Assembly: GCA_029931535.1 (NCBI GenBank)
Contig: JAQPZY010001555.1
Coordinates: 1,405,001-1,469,000 of the forward strand
Length of the DNA stretch: 64,000 bases
Origin: Margaritifera margaritifera
Taxonomy: Eukaryota > Mollusca > Bivalvia > Unionida > Margaritiferidae
Direction: 5' to 3'
In this document: positions 58,645 through 64,000 of the stretch, piece by piece
Layout: each line of letters opens with the position of its first letter
Position numbering within the stretch: position 1 is the stretch's first letter
Notes under the pieces: model-generated
What the model saw: only the letters and a program-made list of their open reading frames with translations
What the model was told of the DNA's origin: nothing
Database searches by the model: none
Position numbers and translations under genes: made by a program

Positions 58645-61600
58645 AAGTTCATGGGAGTAGGAAAAGATCGAGGATCATCAGCCATGGGTACCAGTCTGAC
58701 ATGTGTTGACACTTGTTTCATTGATCACACATACTGATTCTCAGACAGATGAAGCATATATACCCCCACCCCAACTCCCCCCGTCCGACCCCGAAGAGCG
58801 TAATCAAAATCTCAAATATGCTGACACAAATATACACCCATAGGACTATAATTGACTTATGTTTGATGTGACTAGCTTGGACGATGTAGGCGGAGTTCAA
58901 GTGTAGTGCACGTACGTACGGACGGAATATATAACAATATTCCCGCACTACTTGGAAAGCACAGGGAAAACATTTGAGAAATAAACTGTTTTATTAGCAC
59001 TGTAGTGTACGAAATCAAACCTTAAAACTCCAAGATAATATCCTTTCAGGTTTAGATTTCTCTGATTACAAGAGAGTAGTTGACATGCACATAAGTTTGA
59101 TCAATCAACCAATTGTAATTGAATATACCGACGTGGGAAATCTGTTTAATTACATTATTTCTGACGTTTTGATGTTTCCGTGCGTTTGAGGTACAAGGTG
59201 TTTGCCATTTGTTGCTCTCTTCAAAGATTTTTTTTTCTCAAAAAGTTGTAGCAGCTTTTTCTTCATTAAATCAAGCCGTGAGATTTAACTCAATAATTTG
59301 TATATATACACACATACTGAGTATAGGAGTGTTTGGAAATCAATTAGGGGCTAAAAGATGGGAACGGAGAGTTCCGCATTACTAAAATTATCCACCATTT
59401 TACTTCTTTTGTGTTTAATTTGCAGCTGCGGACCAATTATAGTACGCTATATAGAGATATTACCGTGAAGCTTGAATCGATTGCTGATAAGAAAGAAAAT
59501 AACAGCATTAGAAAAAAGAAAGAAAAGTTGGCTGTGATCGTGGCTATCATACAAACATATATATATATATTTTTTTCTTTCATTTATTTATTTCCGATTT
59601 AATTAGGTGAAATGAATCTTTACACCATTGAAGGAAGCTCCACATAGCGGCTGTCCAAACTCGCAGCTTGGATTTGATTAAGTGTTCGAAGGAACGATAG
59701 CTCTAAAGTAACTCTTTTGTTAATAAGCAATACTGTATAATTGTATGTGTTGGACAATATATAATGTGATAACCATTGTTCACGTTTATAGTTATCACTA
59801 CAATAATTGAGCCAATAAGATGTCATTGCATCCTGTTGTAGTCCCCCCCCCCCCCCAAAAAAAAAAATCATTAGTATTTTTTCTCTGATTTTTCTTGGAG
59901 ATCTGCTGACAAATGAAGAATGTTGCTTGTATTCAATAGAAAGCAGCATTAAACCTAAACAGAAAATATAATGTTTATTTAGTTCAGCCTCTTTTCATTT
60001 GCGTAGGGTAAAAATGTCGCAATCAATGTATATCTTTAGCACTGTATGGGAAGGGCTTAATCTAAGTTTTGAAAACGTGTAGACCCCACTAGCTTATAGT
60101 CGGGGCAAATAAAATATATTCAAAAGAAACAAGTGTGATTCATTCAAATGCATTTTTTTTTCAAGAAAAAAAAATATAAAGACAAACAATAATAGTACCT
60201 ACCATAAATAAAATAGTTTTGGCGCATCTGAACTTATAACTAATGCACTGGGTTTCCCCAAAAAAATAAAAAAATATGTTGGAAAACGAAGGAAATTTCT
60301 GATGAACTTAAAGGGACTGTTCAAGTATTTTTAACGAATTTAGACAGTGAAAGTTCGATGGAAAACATGTTAACTCTAAATAGGTCCGATAAAGTTATGA
60401 ACTTTCTGTTAATTATACAACTGGCAAAGATTTGTTATTGAGAAGATAAAACAAATCTACTCGTTCGAACCGAAAAATAACCTTGATTTGGCTCGAGTGA
60501 CGGCGAATGTAAATGTTGTTGCTTATGTATTAACTCAGGGTGCTCTCGGAAAGAAATTGACTAGACCGACATGCAGCACAAACATCCTTGAGAACAAATG
60601 GGTTGACAATTTACCTGTACGTGATATATGTGTTTCTATTGAATATCAGTTAGGGCAATGTACATGATGATTATGCTTTCAACACCTTTTCTCCAATATC
60701 CTTCGAATTACTCTTTTCCAGGTAATAAAATCTGTTCATATGTCTCTGATTACAGGTAAACGCTAATTGTTCACGGATACAAGTGCTGGTTTGTTGATTT
60801 CTCTGCGAGTGCTATCGGGACAACCACGCACGCACCCATATTTATATTCGACGTAAGTCAAGACAAAGGTAGGGTCAATTTTGTATATTATCTAAGCACA
60901 AGAACTTTGCTACAGTGTACTTTACACGTGTGTACTTAACACAAAGATAATGACTTTATATGATGTATTGAAAGATAGGTTGTTTTCTATATAGTTTTCT
61001 TTGTAACATTTCAATGAAATGCATAATAAATCCCTTTAATTATTATAGCGATGCCTTATACCTTACATTTCTGCATCGAAGTTCAGATAGATGGGTTGAG
61101 GGATGCCATTCCAGATAGCTTGAGGTGTGAGTCCATTTATATTGGAGTGCAATATCCGACTTTGTTCTGTCTTTCTTTGGAGAGGTGTGGAGAAAGTATT
61201 GGATCGACTGGTGCATGGGGACTTAATCAATGGCTACCTGGAAAAATTTTGAACAATCTATATTTTGGTGGTGTATGAGTGTTTGTTAACATTTTGTTAA
61301 AGGTATCCCGTTGGAGCATTCATCGAAATACGCTTCCTCCCTTGCTGTTGTATAAGAGTTTCTCATATGGAACAGACAACTGCCAGTTTATACGTGGATT
61401 ATTGGGGCGGGGGGGGGGGGGGAGGGGGGAAGCCATTGTATTCAAAATGAATACAGAGTACGTGTATTTTTATGTTGTTTGTTGATAATTACCTTATACA
61501 GTACTTCTTCTGGGCTCGTTATAATAAGCACTTGCAGAGTGTCTAAAGCCCCCTACTGTGTGAAGTAAAGAAAAATGCTAAGTACAGACCGTGTGTTATT

Positions 61601-62250
61601 TACTGTGCCGTTTAGCTTTTTATGTGGAGTATCTCTTTCATTAATTGAATGAAGGATCGTTTGAAAATCATACTTTTTAATGCCGTATATCAGTAATGCA
61701 CTTTCCATTATCGTTGGAAATTAGGCATCCATTATTCATTACATCTTATTTACTTTCGCTGTATGAGGTATCATATTACTTGCACGTGACATCCAGTTTT
61801 ATCTAATTAAGTATGTAATCCTTTACACGTGCTACATGTACTTCAAACCTTATTCTAATTTGTAATTCCCTATAAAGAGTTGATTCTGATTGAGAAGATG
61901 TGACAGCTCTCAATTTGGATTATAAAATTGAAAACATAATTGGCAGAATACCTATCTTAAATCCGTCACTATACTACGAGTATGGATGTAAAATTGTAGT
62001 TCAACTGAAGCTATAACACTTGCAATTCATGAATACGGGAAACACTATTACAAACTAAGCGTAATTATTTACCATACTGGTATTTACGGTATATTTCTCA
62101 ATCTTCTCGAACTGTGCGGAACGACTGTCACGTGTGGAGAAAGAAATCCATATTAAAATCACTTTCTTCATTTCATGCATATTTATTAGTAATTTGCCGC
62201 ATTATTTATTGATAATATTGTGCCATATTCTGGATAAAGACACAAAGACA
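58645..62250. other. Long stretch with no gene; a few low-complexity and repeat fragments
   Basis: Contents are a C14-A11 run at 59837-59866, a dispersed-repeat fragment at 60228-60310 (also at 9330-9405), and a G-rich block at 61404-61429 (ggggcgggggggggggggggagg type). Short plus-strand frames at 61051-61278 and 61279-61485 have no recognised domain. Confidence 0.5.
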
Positions 62251-62258
62251 ATTATACC

Positions 62259-62513
62259 TTGTGGCGGCGCGAGGGTTCGAGGCGCCCGGGGGCAATACTC
62301 TTGAGTTGCGCCCCTACCGAGGCGCACAGGGGCAATGTTCTTTAGTGGCGCCCTATTTTTCCACAGAGAACAGTTTTAATGTCAGTTGTCAAACTCCCTC
62401 CCCCCATCTACGCCCCGGTTACAGCTGCAAAAAAAGAGCTCCCTATGGCACCCCTCCCCAGACCTGCGCACGGGAGCAATTGACCCCCCGACTCCCCTCG
62501 CGCGCCGCCACTG
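62259..62513. mobile_element. hAT-like MITE with 8-bp target duplication
   Basis: The 255-bp element is bounded by a perfect 8-bp direct repeat attatacc (62251-62258 and 62514-62521). The right end read inward is CAGTGGCGGCGCGCGAGGGG and the left end is TTGTGGCGGCGCGAGGG. The 8-bp duplication and CAGTGGCGG-type ends fit the hAT superfamily; the left end has lost the CA. It is far more GC-rich than its surroundings. Internal 40-bp subrepeats (cgaggcgcNcNggggcaat at 62278 and 62319) may be transposase-binding subterminal repeats. The open frame across it is noncoding in origin. Confidence 0.9.
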
Positions 62514-62578
62514 ATTATACCTGACTTGTAAATATTTCTTTTATATGTAATAAAACTAATATCTGGAATACAGACTGA

Positions 62579-62815
62579 TATTAGTACATTTGTGAAATTC
62601 CATTTAATGTCACAGTGCCAGAAGCATGCAAAAGTGGAATGTTGGTGATTAAATCTTACAAGAACATTTTCAATACCTTATTAGTACATTTGAAATTCCA
62701 TTTAATGTCACAGTGCCAGAAACATGCAAAAGTGGAATGTTGGTGATCAAATCTTACAAGAACATGCAAAAGTGGAATGTTGGTGATTAAATCTTACAAG
62801 AACATTTTCAATGCC
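62579..62815. repeat. Tandem repeat, ~97-bp unit, 2.4 copies
   Basis: Blocks ttagtacatttgtgaaattc, catttaatgtcacagtgcca, catgcaaaagtggaatgttg, gtgattaaatcttacaagaa recur. The third copy is a partial unit. Confidence 0.95.
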
Positions 62816-62829
62816 TTTGTGGTATAATT

Positions 62830-63115
62830 CGATCTTTCTGAAACAATTTAACTTTATTACGACGTCATAGCGTACATGGATTACTCTTTGAAGCAATATA
62901 CTAAATGACTTAAAAATCTATAGTTTCCATTAACTTAGGTATGTAGGATGACACGTGAATAATCGTGTCACGTTTGTCCACACTTTAATGTTAACATTTG
63001 AATAAAGTAGCTACACACTTCTCGTATTAATTTAGGCATTTAAAATTGATTATGACGCATCTTGCCTGCATATGGATATAAAATGAGACAGACAGTGATA
63101 TACTTTAATTAACAA
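62830..63115. other. Unassigned stretch
   Basis: Contains a short near-palindrome acacgtgaataatcgtgtcacg at 62949-62972 (acacg/cgtgt). No gene recognised. Confidence 0.3.
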
Positions 63116-63120
63116 TGTAC

Positions 63121-63122
<2 letters not shown>

Positions 63123-63187
<65 letters not shown>

Positions 63188-63338
63188 CCTACATGATTAT
63201 ATATACTCTAATACATACATACATGCATGTACGCACGCACGCACGCACACACACACACATACATACATACATACATACATACATACATACATACATACAT
63301 ACATACATACATACATACATACATACATACATACATAC
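63123..63338. repeat. Compound (TA)n-(CA)n-(ACAT)n microsatellite
   Basis: About 30 TA units, a short spacer, CGCA/CA units and about 20 ACAT units. Frames on both strands rich in Tyr-Ile-His-Thr or Tyr-Val-Cys-Met are artefacts. Confidence 0.98.
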
Positions 63339-63344
63339 AAACAT

Positions 63345-64000
63345 ACATATGACCCTTGATTATTATTTCCTTGAATAATTTGCAAATCTAAAGCACTTCA
63401 TTTGTCAGAATTTAATTGCATAAATAATTTTTTTTTTCAGCATCGTTCACTATGTACTACGTGGCCTTTTCTTCGCATCAACTCTTTTCTGCGCTGTTAT
63501 TAATAAGCAATTACATTTTTGACAGCGTTGTCAATATTTATAGAAGCATTAATTTTGATCAACCTGTACATGCTTATAAAACAGTTCGCGGTACCGTAGA
63601 AAGCTTTCTCATTTGATGATGAGATATGGTTTTTAACGTGTTTTTTATTGCTGTTTACAGGATGTACAGAGACGTATTTCTGTAAAGAACCTTTAACATA
63701 ATTATGTGTGACTATAAATGATAGGTATGCCCATCTATAAATCGCTCACAATAAACAACACAGCTATAGTTATAGGGTCTTGATGAATATTAGTTCTGAT
63801 TGACTGGGAATGCTCCACAATTCTGCCATTTTCAGACAGTTCATACCCTAAAACTCCAAAGTGAATAAAGTTCGCTGTTAGTCCCTTTGTAATGTTTATT
63901 AGCTATCGGCTATCTCTTGAATCTAATCGGAAACACCTTTTTTCTGCCCAAGAAATTCCTTTGATTCGTGAATATCAACAGAAATTGTCCAAACAAATGG
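63345..64000. other. Unassigned stretch to window end
   Basis: No feature recognised. Confidence 0.3.

Noticed and set aside
62261..62524. 87-codon Pro/Arg-rich frame
   Set aside because: It coincides with the boundaries of a hAT-like MITE. The length and composition come from that GC-rich element.

Overview
The window reads as AT-rich, repeat-dense nuclear DNA of an invertebrate animal, most likely a mollusc and probably a bivalve. This is inferred from the style of the non-LTR retrotransposon C-termini, the tRNA-headed SINE types, a Penelope-like remnant and the very high load of (TA)n, (GATA)n, (ACAT)n and (GA)n tracts. I find no operon structure, no confident host protein-coding gene, no rRNA and no stand-alone tRNA gene. 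Almost every open frame above 60 codons is a translated microsatellite, a tandem repeat whose period happens to suit an open frame, or a transposon relic.

Retroelements. Four decayed LINE-type reverse transcriptase relics lie on the minus strand at about 80-1560, 17036-17990, 39833-42085 and 54490-55890. All carry frameshifts, stops or lost catalytic residues. A Penelope-like GIY-YIG endonuclease relic at 36125-36345 (+) is followed by two copies of a hammerhead-like 3' module, each running straight into a (TA)n tract. tRNA-headed or SINE-body sequences are at 6385-6546 (+), 7664-7912 (-), 8735-8962 (-), 25708-25810 (-) and 37920-38140 (+).

DNA-transposon relics without genes. These are a 255-bp hAT-like MITE with a perfect 8-bp target duplication (62259-62513), a 465-bp terminal-inverted-repeat element flanked by a perfect 10-bp direct repeat (26404-26868), a 220-bp TA-flanked foldback element containing two nested hairpins (47881-48100), and two long foldback hairpins (49711-49880 and 57989-58142). 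A longer dispersed repeat is present in three partial copies (30540-31240, 38426-39740, 42092-42880). Two of these bracket the 40-42 kb LINE.

Tandem arrays. More than twenty minisatellites or short satellites occur, with periods of about 21 to 150 bp. The most striking are an 80-bp array of 14 units without indels (14286-15410), a 60-bp array carrying a 16-bp perfect palindrome in most units (29020-29727), adjacent 57-bp and 55-bp arrays (46056-46740 and 47091-47698, the second with an alternating two-unit higher-order pattern), a 21-bp array with an inserted 29-bp higher-order unit (52996-53441), and a pair of degenerate arrays facing each other as a large inverted repeat (44690-45010 against 45545-45965).

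The remaining stretches, such as 18270-21860, 26880-28250, 48101-49700 and 58645-62250, are AT-rich and hold nothing I can assign. They could be intergenic or intronic. Coordinates of repeats were judged by eye and may be off by a few bases.
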